Assembly (NCBI GenBank): GCA_027603945.1
Contig: JADIIU010000201.1
Coordinates: forward strand, 1 to 15,812
DNA length: 15,812 nucleotides
Origin: Terramyces sp. JEL0728
Lineage: Eukaryota; Chytridiomycota; Chytridiomycetes; Rhizophydiales; Terramycetaceae
Reading direction: 5' to 3'
Both the position numbers and the translations under genes were made by a program. Under the pieces are notes generated by a model. It was given only the letters and a program-made list of their open reading frames with translations. It was not told the DNA's origin and ran no database searches. Within the stretch, counting starts at the first letter, position 1, and the number at the start of each line of letters is the position of its first letter. Of the stretch, positions 1 to 8,767 are shown piece after piece.

Positions 1-1526
1 CTTGAGTGGTAGTATCACAAGGAACAGTGGTGGTTTGGACCTTAGGAATGTCGACGGTGGTAGTAGCTTGGGTTTCAGGAGCGTCGGTGGTTGCAGGTGC
101 AGTGGTGGTTGGAACAGATGGAATTGATGGTACAGTAGTGGTTGGAACTGAAGTCTTGACCCTGTTTTGGGTAGAAGTCACTGGTTTGGATTTGCAGTTG
201 GTCCACAAAGTCTTTTGGTGAGACCACAAGGTGTATTCTTCACGCAAAAGTAATTCTTGAGCATATAGGTTGATATCAATTTCTTCATACAATCTAATAC
301 CTAATTCATTGGTTTTGCAGAAGTTGAAAGAGCCAGTGTCGAATTCAAGACCAATTTGGTTATCGATTTCAACTCCGATTTGGAAAGCATCACCGCCCAA
401 GATGTGAGCACCAATGTCAATGATTGGGATAAGGTGAGCAGCAACCTTGATCTGATATTCGTTATCGTAGGTGTATGGATGTGGGTTGAATGCACCTGGA
501 GCGACAGCAGTGATTGTTGGCTTGCTGAAAATACCTTTGTTGGACGAGACTGTGAAATCATATTCCATAGAATAGTCAAACCCAAACTTGAGGTGGGTGA
601 TGTCGTGTTCATAGTAGGAAATAGCAGCATCAAGTTGAATTTCAGGCCCGACACTGAAGATTCCAGGGACACCAACATTCAAGAATGTAAGATCAAGCAA
701 GTTCTTGCGGAATTCAATTTCACCTGCGACATTGATGAACAATTCAACATCCATGTTTACTTTAAAGTCACCAAACAATTTGATTTCATAAGAGTCAATC
801 TTCAAAGCACGGCCTTTAAAGATGGTGTGGATACCGCTCTTTCCAGTAGCATAGCATTCATAGCAGAAGAATTTGTTGGAGTTTGATACAGCAAATTGGA
901 TTGGTGATTGGACAGCAGCGCTGGTCTTGTCGTTATAGTTGAATCCATAAGTATGGACAGCAGAGTTTTCCTTGGTCCATGGGAACAAATCAGAAAGACC
1001 TCTCTTGATAGGAGCAGAAGTAGCTGGCACTTGCTGGGTGGTTTGAACAACTTCCAAAGTAAAAGTATCGACAACAGAAGCTACTGGAATAGCATCAAAG
1101 TCTACCAACAACTTACTTCCAGAGACAGAGACTTTGTTGACAGCATAGGAAGCCATACCTTCGTTTCCATGGCATTTGTTTTCATGTGGAACTAAAATAG
1201 TCAAGTTTTCAGTGGAAGTCCATTCACCGTGGGCTTGTTGCAAGTGAGCATCGTCGTCAAAAGTGATTTGAATTTCATGGTCCAAACAAGTAATATCAGT
1301 AACATGTTCAAAGTTGGCAAGATTGAGTGTTGGTCTGAGAGTTTTCATTGTCAATCCGGCAATAGCAGATTGCCCATTAGTTTCAGGCAACTGGAAAGCA
1401 GCATTAATGTCTGACAATGCAGTGTAGCCGTCTCTAGGAACAGCGACAGAGTTCATGACATTTAAATCTGCAGTAACGGCAGAGGCGACAGCCAAAGCCA
1501 GGGATGAGATACTGAGAAACTTCATC
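1..1526 (-). CDS. Secreted Thr-rich protein, paralogue A (3' end outside window)
   Basis: An uninterrupted frame of 508 codons runs from the ATG at 1526-1524 to the window edge, so the C-terminus is missing. The N-terminus is a clear signal peptide (MKFLSISSLALAVASAVTA). A beta-rich region follows, then a dibasic KR at residues 174-175, a CxxC pair (FCYECY), a VGVPGIFSVGPEIQLDAA segment, and a final LWTNC before a Thr/Pro-rich tail of TTT-type repeats, probably O-glycosylated. It aligns along its whole length with the neighbour at 2235-3965, so the two are tandem duplicates. The CxxC plus PGI-xxGP pattern recalls the fungal secreted family I know as DUF7223, recalled from memory and not searched. 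The biochemical role is unknown; a cell-surface or wall protein is an inference. No intron is needed, unlike most genes here. Confidence 0.88.
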
Positions 1527-2234
1527 TTTCTATTAATGAACGCTTCCTCCCATTTTGTTTATATAGCAAAAAACGAACGTGAATGCGGCCATATTGTCAT
1601 CAAAGCGCAGGCGACCGAACTCCAAATTTGGCACTCAAACGCCGCGACCTCCACAGTACAAAATTAAAAAGAGAAATCATAGAAAATCAACAAATCGAAT
1701 GAGAATTAAACCATCCACTAATAAATTTCCGACACTGCTTGCAAGCTGGGCAGCTTTCAAGCTGAGAATTCAATTGGACACAATGAACATGGTCACCGTT
1801 CAGGGCCCCAACTAAATCGGTAGCGAAAGAGAGAAACGGAGATGAAGGCATTCGCCGACAAATAAAGAAATTAAAAAAATTATTCCGAACTTAATCAAAT
1901 ATTTCTCTGAAAGGTGAGATCTATCACTATAACTTTCAAGAAAATGCTTCAAAACTCGAAGTTCCCGCAAATTTGATTAGGACAAATCACCTTGTGAGCT
2001 ATTCTGTCAGAGATAAACATCCAGATATTGAAGCATAGAAGGATGGTCGGCAGCAATTCCCTCAGTAAATTATACTATTCTTTTGAGTGAACCACATTCC
2101 GGCTTGTGTCTTTCAAGGCACATCAGCATTTGTGCTACAATTAATAACTTGCAAACTAGATGTGCATCTCCCAATTGGCAGTCTACAAAGTTTCGATTTC
2201 CCGATATTATTTAGAATGTAGAAACAAGATTTAT
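1527..2234. other. Intergenic region between paralogues A and B
   Basis: These 708 bases hold the promoter of paralogue A at the left end and the 3' flank of paralogue B at the right end. The open frames here are short and lack ATG-plus-family support. I see no family-recognisable protein, no tRNA fold and no convincing repeat. Confidence 0.6.
1558..1565 (-). promoter_or_regulatory. TATA box of paralogue A
   Basis: The minus strand reads TATATAAA about 32-39 nt upstream of the ATG at 1526. The bases just before the start are TAGAAAG, identical to those before the start of paralogue B. A TATA element this close to the ATG implies a 5' UTR of only a few nucleotides. Confidence 0.55.
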
Positions 2235-3965
2235 TTAATAGTAACCATGATGAGCGGTGGTAGTTGCTGGAGGTTGAGTGGTGGTAGTAGTTGGAATGAC
2301 TGTGGTGATTTTTGGTGCATCAGTGGTAGTGATCTTTGGAGCGTCGGTAGTTGGTTTGATATAACCAGTAGTGGTTTGTGCTTGGGTAGTGGTTGGAGCG
2401 AGAGTGGTTTGGACAGTAGTAGCTCCATTGGTAGTAGTTGGAACGTTGGTAGTAGTTGGAACGTTGGTAGTAGTTGGAACGTTGGTAGTAGTTGGAGCAA
2501 TGGTGCGAGTGGCAGTCTTGAATTTACCATTATCAGTGGTTGCTGGTGGGATTGTTGGCACTTTTGGGGTAGCACAGTTGGTCCACAGGTTTTTGTGGAA
2601 AGTGAACAGGTTGAATGACTGCTTGGATGACAATTCCTTGGCAAACAAGTTGATGTCGGTCTGTTCGTAAAGAGCAACGTTGAGACCATTGGTTGGACAG
2701 AAACGGAAAGCACCAGTATCAAATTCAAACCCAAGCTGGTTGTCAAATTCAACGCCAAGTTCAATCGCACTCATAGTGAGTACTTTCAAAGAAATGTCAA
2801 TGATTGGAATCAAGTGAGCAGCGATTTTAACTTGGATATCCTTGGTCATTTTAAATGGATGCTCGTTAAAAGTGGATTTGGCGACTGAAGTAATGGTTGG
2901 TTTTCCAAAGAGACCGTTGTTGGATGAGATGGTGAACTGCATCGGCAAGTCATAGTCGAAACCAAATGAAAACTCAATGTCTTCAGTAACATCGTAGGAT
3001 ACAGCAGCATCAAGTTGAATTTCAGGGCCAAAAGTAAAGAGTCCAGGCACACCGACTGGACTGAATTGGTATCCAAACAAGTTTTTTCTGTATTCAAAGT
3101 GGCCAGCATTAATATTCATATCCATATCAAGGTTGGTCTTGATTTCGCCAAACAAATCTATTTCGTAAGAGTTGATTTTGAGGAAAATGCCCTTGACAGT
3201 GGCATGGATACCAGCAGATCCCATAGCAAAGCAGTTGACGCAGTCTACTTCAGCAAATTTGGTGGAGAGCAATTGGATTTTTTGTTGAACAGCAGTTTGG
3301 GTAGCAGGGTTGTAGTTGAGATCGTATTCCTTTGAGAAACCGGCATCCTTGGACCAAGTGAGTGCATCCTGGATGGAATTGCCAAGTTTTTTAAATGGAG
3401 CAGAAATAGTATCCCAAAAGTTTCTTTTTGTAAGCGAACCAGAGTTGTCTTTGGATTGGATTACTTCCAAAGTAAAGTTTTGCATAACAGTTCCAATGTC
3501 AAGCGGTTGGAAATCAATGTTCAAAGTTAAGCCTTGAACTACAAGTTTAGATACATGGTAAGTAGACACACCATTGGTTCCGTGGCATTGGGTTTCGTGC
3601 GAAAGGAAGAGTGCGAGATTGGCAGTGTTTGACCATTCGTTGAATGCTTCGTTTACGTGGTTATTGTCATCAAACTTTACTTGAATTTCATTTGGCAGAC
3701 AAGCGACACCAACAATGTGTGGAAAGTTGGCGAGGTTGACAGTTGGTCTGGTGGTTTGAATGTTCATTCCAGCGACGGCAACTTGATCTGAAGTAGCTGG
3801 TAACTTGTAAGCAGCTTTGATAGTAGTGTGGGCAACATAGTCAGTTCTAGGTACGGGGATAGTATCAAGAACAGCTAATGGTTTTTCTTGAGTCTTGTAG
3901 GAATTTTTGCATTTAGGTTTGGAGTATACGGACAATACCAAAGCGGAAACAAACAAAAAGTTCAT
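2235..3965 (-). CDS. Secreted Thr-rich protein, paralogue B
   Basis: A complete intronless frame of 576 aa. Residues 1-16 form a signal peptide. A beta-rich N-terminal domain is followed by a KR dibasic site at 180-181, a C242-V-N-C245 pair, a VGVPGLFTFGPEIQLDAA segment near 304-321, FCPTN at 422-426 and WTNC at 461-464. A Thr/Pro tail from about 469 to the end contains TTTNVP repeats. The tail ends in a polar HHGYY with no hydrophobic segment, so a GPI anchor is unlikely. It shares all landmarks with paralogue A upstream, including the KR position relative to the preceding FTLEV motif. Resemblance to the fungal DUF7223-type secreted proteins is from memory. Function is unknown; an extracellular or wall glycoprotein is inferred. 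An AATAAA hexamer shares the last base of the stop codon. Confidence 0.92.
   Translation of the reverse strand: MNFLFVSALVLSVYSKPKCKNSYKTQEKPLAVLDTIPVPRTDYVAHTTIKAAYKLPATSDQVAVAGMNIQTTRPTVNLANFPHIVGVACLPNEIQVKFDDNNHVNEAFNEWSNTANLALFLSHETQCHGTNGVSTYHVSKLVVQGLTLNIDFQPLDIGTVMQNFTLEVIQSKDNSGSLTKRNFWDTISAPFKKLGNSIQDALTWSKDAGFSKEYDLNYNPATQTAVQQKIQLLSTKFAEVDCVNCFAMGSAGIHATVKGIFLKINSYEIDLFGEIKTNLDMDMNINAGHFEYRKNLFGYQFSPVGVPGLFTFGPEIQLDAAVSYDVTEDIEFSFGFDYDLPMQFTISSNNGLFGKPTITSVAKSTFNEHPFKMTKDIQVKIAAHLIPIIDISLKVLTMSAIELGVEFDNQLGFEFDTGAFRFCPTNGLNVALYEQTDINLFAKELSSKQSFNLFTFHKNLWTNCATPKVPTIPPATTDNGKFKTATRTIAPTTTNVPTTTNVPTTTNVPTTTNGATTVQTTLAPTTTQAQTTTGYIKPTTDAPKITTTDAPKITTVIPTTTTTQPPATTTAHHGYY
2428..2499 (-). 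repeat. 18-bp tandem repeat encoding TTTNVP
   Basis: Three perfect copies of an 18-bp unit (plus-strand ttggtagtagttggaacg) are followed by a fourth that differs at its end. They sit in frame in the Thr-rich tail of paralogue B and encode TTTNVP units. The unit is a multiple of three, so copy-number change would lengthen or shorten the tail without breaking the frame. Paralogue A has similar but degenerate Thr repeats. Confidence 0.9.
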
Positions 3966-4956
3966 CTTTCTATCTAAGCTGGTCCTTTTTTTCTACCCGC
4001 ATTTTTATATCCAAAGATTTTCACACTACGGAGGAGGAATTCCCAATTTGGAAGCGTAACGATAGGAACCAAAGTCGAGAAATTTCGTTTTTTCCGGCTC
4101 GAAATCGGGAAAAAACGTACAGCGTAGCCTTTAGAGCGCAAACTACTCTTACTTTTTTCTTTCATTTACTTACCTTTACTATTGTTTGCTCTATTATATT
4201 TTGTCATGTCCTAGGTTGAACGCCATTTGTGCGCCAGGTTTCAAAAAAACGTGATTTTGACACAAAAGACATGCACAATGGTGATCATCCCAAACTAAAA
4301 TCCAGCAGGATTGCCTTTGTCGGTATTACGTTTTGGTACTGGGATTTAGACGGCTATTTCCAACGATAATCCCAACGTCCGGTGTTTACACAATCTACAT
4401 GATATAAAGATGTTGAGCCTGTAGTTTCACCGCTTTATTTTGCCTAATTCAGCTTTAGTAATCAAGCAACAGATATGTCAATGAGCCATTGGTGCACCTG
4501 CCGAGCTGGTGATCCTTGGCATTACCCTCAAATTTACTCTTACTGTAACATTGTAGACACGCTTTAAATTTCATTTACTTTTGTTATTGGGATGGCTCTT
4601 TATGCGGTGTTTATCGCAAGTTTCCCAGCTGCCAGCGTTAAAGACACCATATGAAGTATGAGAACTCCCAGTCGCGATTTTCAAACATTCTTTGTGAGTA
4701 ATCCCTGAATGATCTGTTAAATACCAAGAGCTTGGTGAGATTTAGTCGTATCAATCGGAAACAAGAAGACCAATCAAAAGGTTTGGTGCGGAGTTGCACA
4801 GAAACATCTTGTGTTGAGCCCTACAATGTGGGACAGTCTGAACCTGGATATTGCAGACAGTATCGAGCAACTACAAATTGCGCTATGCTCCTACCGTTGA
4901 CTGCGCTTGGAAATATATACTATTTTATTGTACTCTTTAAATCTCTACTTAACCGG
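3966..4956. other. Intergenic region of about 1 kb
   Basis: This is the largest gap in the window. It holds the TATA box of paralogue B near its left end and the 3' flank of the cyclin gene at its right end. Open frames within it (for example 3974-4165 minus and the one from 4732 plus, which begins at TTG) show no family resemblance. A 6-bp stem (4341-4346 with 4368-4373) encloses a 21-nt loop, which is weak. I looked for tRNA and U4-like snRNA folds and found none that hold up. Confidence 0.55.
4003..4009 (-). promoter_or_regulatory. TATA box of paralogue B
   Basis: The minus strand reads TATAAAA about 38 nt upstream of the ATG at 3965. As in paralogue A, the start codon is directly preceded by TAGAAAG, so the duplication includes the core promoter end. 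Confidence 0.55.
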
Positions 4957-5587
4957 CTACACACTAGAAGAATCCAAGTGCTTGTCAAAAGTATCTCTAA
5001 TAACAGCAGAAATGGGCTGCTGCTCCATACTAAACGCAGGATTAGAATTCGCCAAATTCAAGTAATAACTCTGTATAGTCGACTCGGAACAAGCCAGCCT
5101 CCAATCCAAAACTTTACAGAACTCCAGTTCAATGATGTTCAATTCCGAGAGAGATATCCCGCCTACTTTTGCAAAGAATGAGTTTGTGGAATATACGTCT
5201 GATATGTACTTGCAGCTAGCAGTGACTGAAGCAATAATGAATCTTGTTAATTTAAAAGTACCTGTGAGCTGTTAGGCTGGATATAGTGAAATTGGGATAT
5301 AGCTTACACATTCTATCGACGTATACTAGCAGCATGATCAACACACTCTTTTCAACGATGGTGTATTTGAATATTCTGGTCAAGTAATCCTGAATACTGA
5401 TTCCTGGAGGCGAGCGAGAGTGAAATCTAGTGATATTCGCCAAGGTAACTGGGATATTATCGTTGTACTGTAAAAGCTTGTTGAACATATCGACGATGAG
5501 TCTGATCAGGTACTCTGGCTGGCAATCAGTGTAGTGCGGTGGCAGAGTAACCGTTTGTGTCTCTATCTTTTGCTTTTTCCGATGCAT
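4957..5587 (-). CDS. Pho80/Pcl-type cyclin, two exons
   Basis: Exons are 5262-5587 and 4957-5242, separated by a 19-nt intron (5243-5261, GTACTTTTAAATTAACAAG). Splicing gives 203 aa. The Pho80-type cyclin box is unmistakable: FHSR, then DYLTRIFKYT, then VDRMCKLYPNFTISSLTAHR before the joint, and FIIASVTASCKYISDVY after it, followed by FFAKVGGISLSELNIIELEF and WRL. Without splicing, the frame stops four bases into the conserved HRF(L/I)I motif, so the intron is strongly supported. Proteins of this family bind Pho85/CDK5-like kinases and act in phosphate, glycogen or cell-cycle signalling. Which subfamily member this is (Pho80, Pcl6/7) cannot be decided from the sequence alone. The protein is little more than the cyclin box, with a short Lys-rich start. 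Confidence 0.9.
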
Positions 5588-6082
5588 AGTGAGTGGTATC
5601 TTTGGCCAGTCTTTTAAAAGGAAACAATGCCTGCCTTTTTCACTCAGTAAAGGGAACTAAGAAAAAAACGTGGTGGATGATTGCTTCAGAGATTTTTAGC
5701 GTAAGCATTGACATTTACATGCATTAAGAGTAGACTGTTTTAATAAAACCTTTATTTCGATTTTTATTAGTTGAGCAGAGATTTACGCAACCCCAGAAAT
5801 AAACCAGAATGCTTCGCCGCTAGAGCATCTAAGTTTGGCCAAAGCCGACAGGTTCCGAATTATGATATACTAGGTACAATCCAACGAAAGAATAGTCAAG
5901 AGATAGTTTCGTCTGGACTCGCATTCATCCGTGATTATTATGCAAGTGATCTATCCGTTTGGCGGCCAAGAAAAGGTTTGGGATATATTCATCCACACGA
6001 AACTAAAGAATCTCTTTCAATAGTCCTTACAATTGGATTTACCCATTTCTCGGCACTCGAATCTTTTCCGACAAACACAAGG
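5588..6082. other. Intergenic region: cyclin promoter and 3' flank of the 7-TM gene
   Basis: These 495 bases separate two minus-strand genes. A plus-strand frame is open from 5771 to 6301, but it begins with TTG, has no recognisable motif, and its right part is antisense to the 7-TM exon. I see no RNA gene or repeat. Confidence 0.5.
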
Positions 6083-6935
6083 CTATTTATTAATTTCAGT
6101 CTGATTTTCTCTTTTCCTAAAGCATTTCACAATATCTTTAAGAGAAAACAAGTTTACCAGTCCAAGAATATTCAACAGAGAATAATTGCCATGACTGATA
6201 TTTACCAGCGCGTTTCCACCAACAATCCCATCAAACCCCCATACAGATACGTCAATACTACTGTTGAAAATACAAAACAGTGCGGAAATAATCCACCATA
6301 ACGAGTACCCAAGTGTAGTTACTCTACACCTTTGTACTTTTTTATGCAGCACATCTTCTTTAATCCGGTCTTTCAAGAACCCTTTTAGTTTTGATGAGAG
6401 GTAAAAGTACTGCCAGAAAACGTGAATAGAAATTATGCACAAGTTGATTGGATAGCCATACCTGCCCCACTAGATTAAAGACACTTACCCAATTCAAGAT
6501 CTTGTTATTGGTGCCAATGAGTAGGTACCCACCGCCAAACGTCAAATTCATACAAACGGAAACTATCTGAAGAATAACGAGTTGCTGGTCGGTTAATCCA
6601 AATAAAATCTTGAAAGATCGTAAATGTTCAATTTCAGTCAACTGTATACAAAGATTATGAAAGAAAATCAGTGTATACTCTGTCCATATCCAGCCCCCAC
6701 CGACCTCCATCCCTCGAATCAACATCCAAGAAATATAAACTCTAATCAGAACCCCGCAAAGTGAAAGTACATTCAAGAAAATATACAGCCTTCTAAAAGT
6801 ATTGTTAAGTCCATGTAGCTTTAGTTTAATAAAAAACATCAAGTTTGTGATGCACGTTAATAGGACTGTTAGGATGTAGAATACTGAGAGGATGAGGAAT
6901 TGGAATGTATTATCGGTTGATAGGGTGTAGAACAT
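6083..6935 (-). CDS. Unrecognised polytopic (about 7-TM) membrane protein, two exons
   Basis: Exons are 6489-6935 and 6083-6469, separated by a 19-nt intron (6470-6488, GTAAGTGTCTTTAATCTAG). The spliced protein has 277 aa. Hydrophobic segments lie near residues 11-37, 47-71, 82-98, 117-141, 155-173, 199-217 and about 225-258. A basic, Lys-rich loop (RIKEDVLHKKVQR) lies between the fifth and sixth. Without splicing, the first frame reads on into a different hydrophobic sequence and stops at 6360. The splice joins ILNW to WGRYGYP and keeps the membrane pattern, but there is no family alignment to confirm the joint. I do not recognise the family; a seven-TM receptor-like layout is only an inference. 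The last codons AAT AAA TAG embed an AATAAA signal. Confidence 0.75.
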
Positions 6936-6958
6936 AATGGGAATTTATGTAGTATTGC

Positions 6959-6966
6959 TTTTATAG
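6959..6966 (-). promoter_or_regulatory. TATA box of the 7-TM gene
   Basis: The minus strand reads CTATAAAA about 24-31 nt upstream of the ATG at 6935, the same close spacing seen at the two secreted-protein genes. Confidence 0.4.
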
Positions 6967-7078
6967 ATTTACGTCATTTGTTATAACCATAGCGGGATTC
7001 TATTTCCACTATAAGCGGGCAATTCCCCACCAACACGTTAGATAAATAGATGAGAATCGCAGATAATAGTGAAACGCG

Positions 7079-8250
7079 CTATTTATTAAGACACCCGGGA
7101 CAGTTGTGCAGCACTTCGTGTATATAAACCTCGCAGTCACCACAAAAAACATTCTGACACTTTCGACACTGAAAAGTGCTCTTGGATTTACAACAAAAAC
7201 AGCTTCCACTCCCATCGACAAAACTAGCAACCGGGAATAAGTGGTGGTACGATCGAGATAAACTTGGCGAGCTAACTAGCGTAAGTAGACAGACGGGACA
7301 ATCCCTTGGTATTTCACACACAATTACTTTGCACCTTGGACACTTGTGTCCACTGGTAATCATCTTTAAATGGCTAATTAATAATAAAGTACCATGCACA
7401 GACAACATCTTTTAAGTGTATTGTATTCGGAAACCCCATCTGTATCATTTGTGATTTTGTCATTAGTGGCGGTGGTGGGATGGTATTAAACAGTAATTCT
7501 CTGTAGTGTGCTTGGTTTTGAACAACGTAAAAGCTGCCTCCGGTTGATTTACAAATCTTTTCACAAATATGCATTTGGGCTGATAGGTTGATTACTGATG
7601 CTCTGATATTGTCTGTTTTTAGTTTATCGATTGTTTGGTCCAAGTCGCCTGGATCACAAGTGTTCAGTGCTCCATATAGTACAAGTATTTCTCTTGATAC
7701 ATGTGTGGGCACTGTTATAAGTGCTTGTCTGGCTAATTCAAGACTGTTTTGCAAACTTGGTTCACCACTAGGACTATATCTCTGATTAACCACTTTTGAC
7801 AGTGAATTAGGCGATGCTAGCCAGTCACTTAGCCGTTCACCAACACCATCTTTTGTAGATAAAAGTAAAATCGAAGAGAGTGGGTTCTGATCAAGGAATT
7901 CCGAAAAGTAGGATGAAAGTAGAGTGAGTGTATGGTCGAGTCTATTTGGTCGCAAATCCAATTCAGCCATTGTCCTGCAATTAGTACTCTTTCAATCTGC
8001 GGTATAACTGCAGATACAGCTGCATGATTCAACTGTGTATGACTTACCTTGAACAGTCAATGATGATTACCAAGTGTCTAATGATGCCACGTTGCACTAC
8101 CAAATCAACCCTATTCGTCTTCTTTTTCTTCAGCGCCAACACTGATTTAAGAATGGATCCATTTTCATCTTCTTTTACTACATCCCAAGATCGTTTGTAC
8201 TGTTCCTCCCATGCATAATTATTTGCCTTTTGTTCCTCGTCGTCCTCCAT
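7079..8250 (-). CDS. SSL1: TFIIH subunit p44 (Ssl1/GTF2H2), three exons
   Basis: Exons are 8048-8250, 7393-7974 and 7079-7373; introns are 73 nt (7975-8047) and 19 nt (7374-7392). The spliced protein is 359 aa, shorter than yeast Ssl1. It begins MEDDEEQ with the typical W-x-x-x-Y-x-R-x-W-x-V stretch, and a vWA-like domain starts at RHLVIIIDCSRTM. Family landmarks follow: LDLRPNRL, DQNPLS, GEPSLQNSLELA, TCDPGDLD, INLSAQMHIC, CKSTGGSFYV and PPP. The C-terminal zinc part contains CACHLK, CPRCKVIVCEIPRDCPVC, LSRSYHHLFPV and a C4 RING-like end closing with CPGC. The 19-nt intron lies inside the C-x-C-H-L motif and the 73-nt one inside DCSR-TM, both exactly repaired by splicing. In TFIIH, p44 contacts and stimulates the XPD helicase in transcription and nucleotide excision repair. 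The start at 8250 is the first ATG of the family-like N-terminus. Confidence 0.95.
7975..8047 (-). other. 73-nt intron with yeast-like TACTAAT branch motif
   Basis: It begins GTAAGT and ends TACTAATTGCAG, and is removed between DCS and RTM of p44. It is the only intron of ordinary length in the window. The branch A lies 6 nt from the end, as in the ultrashort introns, but 66 nt from the 5' end instead of 13-14. Confidence 0.88.
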
Positions 8251-8289
8251 TATGAAACAGATTTCAGAAAGCAAGTTTTACTTTTTTTA
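8251..8289. promoter_or_regulatory. 39-bp divergent spacer between p44 and Bet1-like genes
   Basis: The start codons of p44 (minus) and the SNARE gene (plus) are separated by only 39 bp. Both promoters must therefore share this spacer or lie in each other's transcribed sequence. It contains a run of T on the plus strand but no TATA box that I can see. Confidence 0.7.
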
Positions 8290-8576
8290 ATGTACCAGAC
8301 AGAATACAGCGACTCTCTACATTCCCGAGTCTCACAACTAAAGCAAATATCAATAGATATCGATTCTGAATTACAGTATCAAAAGACAATGATGAAAGAT
8401 ATGGTACAATTTATTTTATTTAGGAATCAGAGTTTGATTTCTTTGGGACCAATTTACAAGGAGCAATTAAAAAAGTCAGGCATTTGATAAAGACTCAGAG
8501 CGGAAGCTGGATGTGGATTTTAATGATGTTTGTAATGGGAGTGTTTATGTTTATCTACTTTTTCCTAATAAAGTAA
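8290..8576 (+). CDS. Bet1/Sft1-like Qc-SNARE, two exons
   Basis: Exons are 8290-8403 and 8424-8576, with a 20-nt intron (8404-8423, GTACAATTTATTTTATTTAG). The 88-aa product starts MYQTEYSD and has a heptad SNARE region (VSQLKQISIDIDSELQYQ, then MMKDM joined to ESEFDFFGTNLQGAIKKV). It ends in a tail anchor (WILMMFVMGVFMFIYFFLI) with two residues after it. The pattern aligns with Bet1, including a glutamine at the presumed zero layer (Q31) and the M-[DE]-S-[EQ]-F-D segment that spans the splice joint. Such proteins drive ER-Golgi or intra-Golgi fusion. The N-terminus is shorter than in yeast Bet1, and Sft1 is a possible alternative. Without splicing, the frame would end without a membrane anchor. 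AATAAA overlaps the last sense codons before the stop. Confidence 0.9.
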
Positions 8577-8767
8577 TCCTGTATAGCATTTGTCGTATGG
8601 TATTTGGACTACCGTGGTTGTCTTGAGAGCGGAGTACGATGGCATGGAACACTAGTTGTCTCTGAATTTATCTTGCAGTTACACAAGTTGGGTAGCCTTT
8701 ACACTGGCTAGCATGATGCTGTATTACTGCCTCTAATGAGTCTCTTGGTTCTTGTTGAATTTATCTG

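Noticed and set aside
6..221. Plus-strand frame rich in Val and Gly at the window start
   Set aside because: It is the antisense of the Thr-rich repeats of paralogue A; Val/Gly/Thr richness is a by-product of repeated ACC/ACT codons.
4700..4950. tRNA- or U4 snRNA-like stretch on the minus strand
   Set aside because: A D-arm-like segment is present, but no acceptor, anticodon or T arm can be paired, and the U4 resemblance covers only a few bases.
4732..5181. 149-codon plus-strand frame
   Set aside because: It begins at TTG and much of it is antisense to the second cyclin exon.
5771..6301. 176-codon plus-strand frame
   Set aside because: It starts with TTG, has no family motif, and its second half is antisense to the 7-TM exon.
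8577..8767. snoRNA or tRNA in the convergent spacer
   Set aside because: A lone CTGA and partial stems were seen, but no paired C/D boxes and no cloverleaf.
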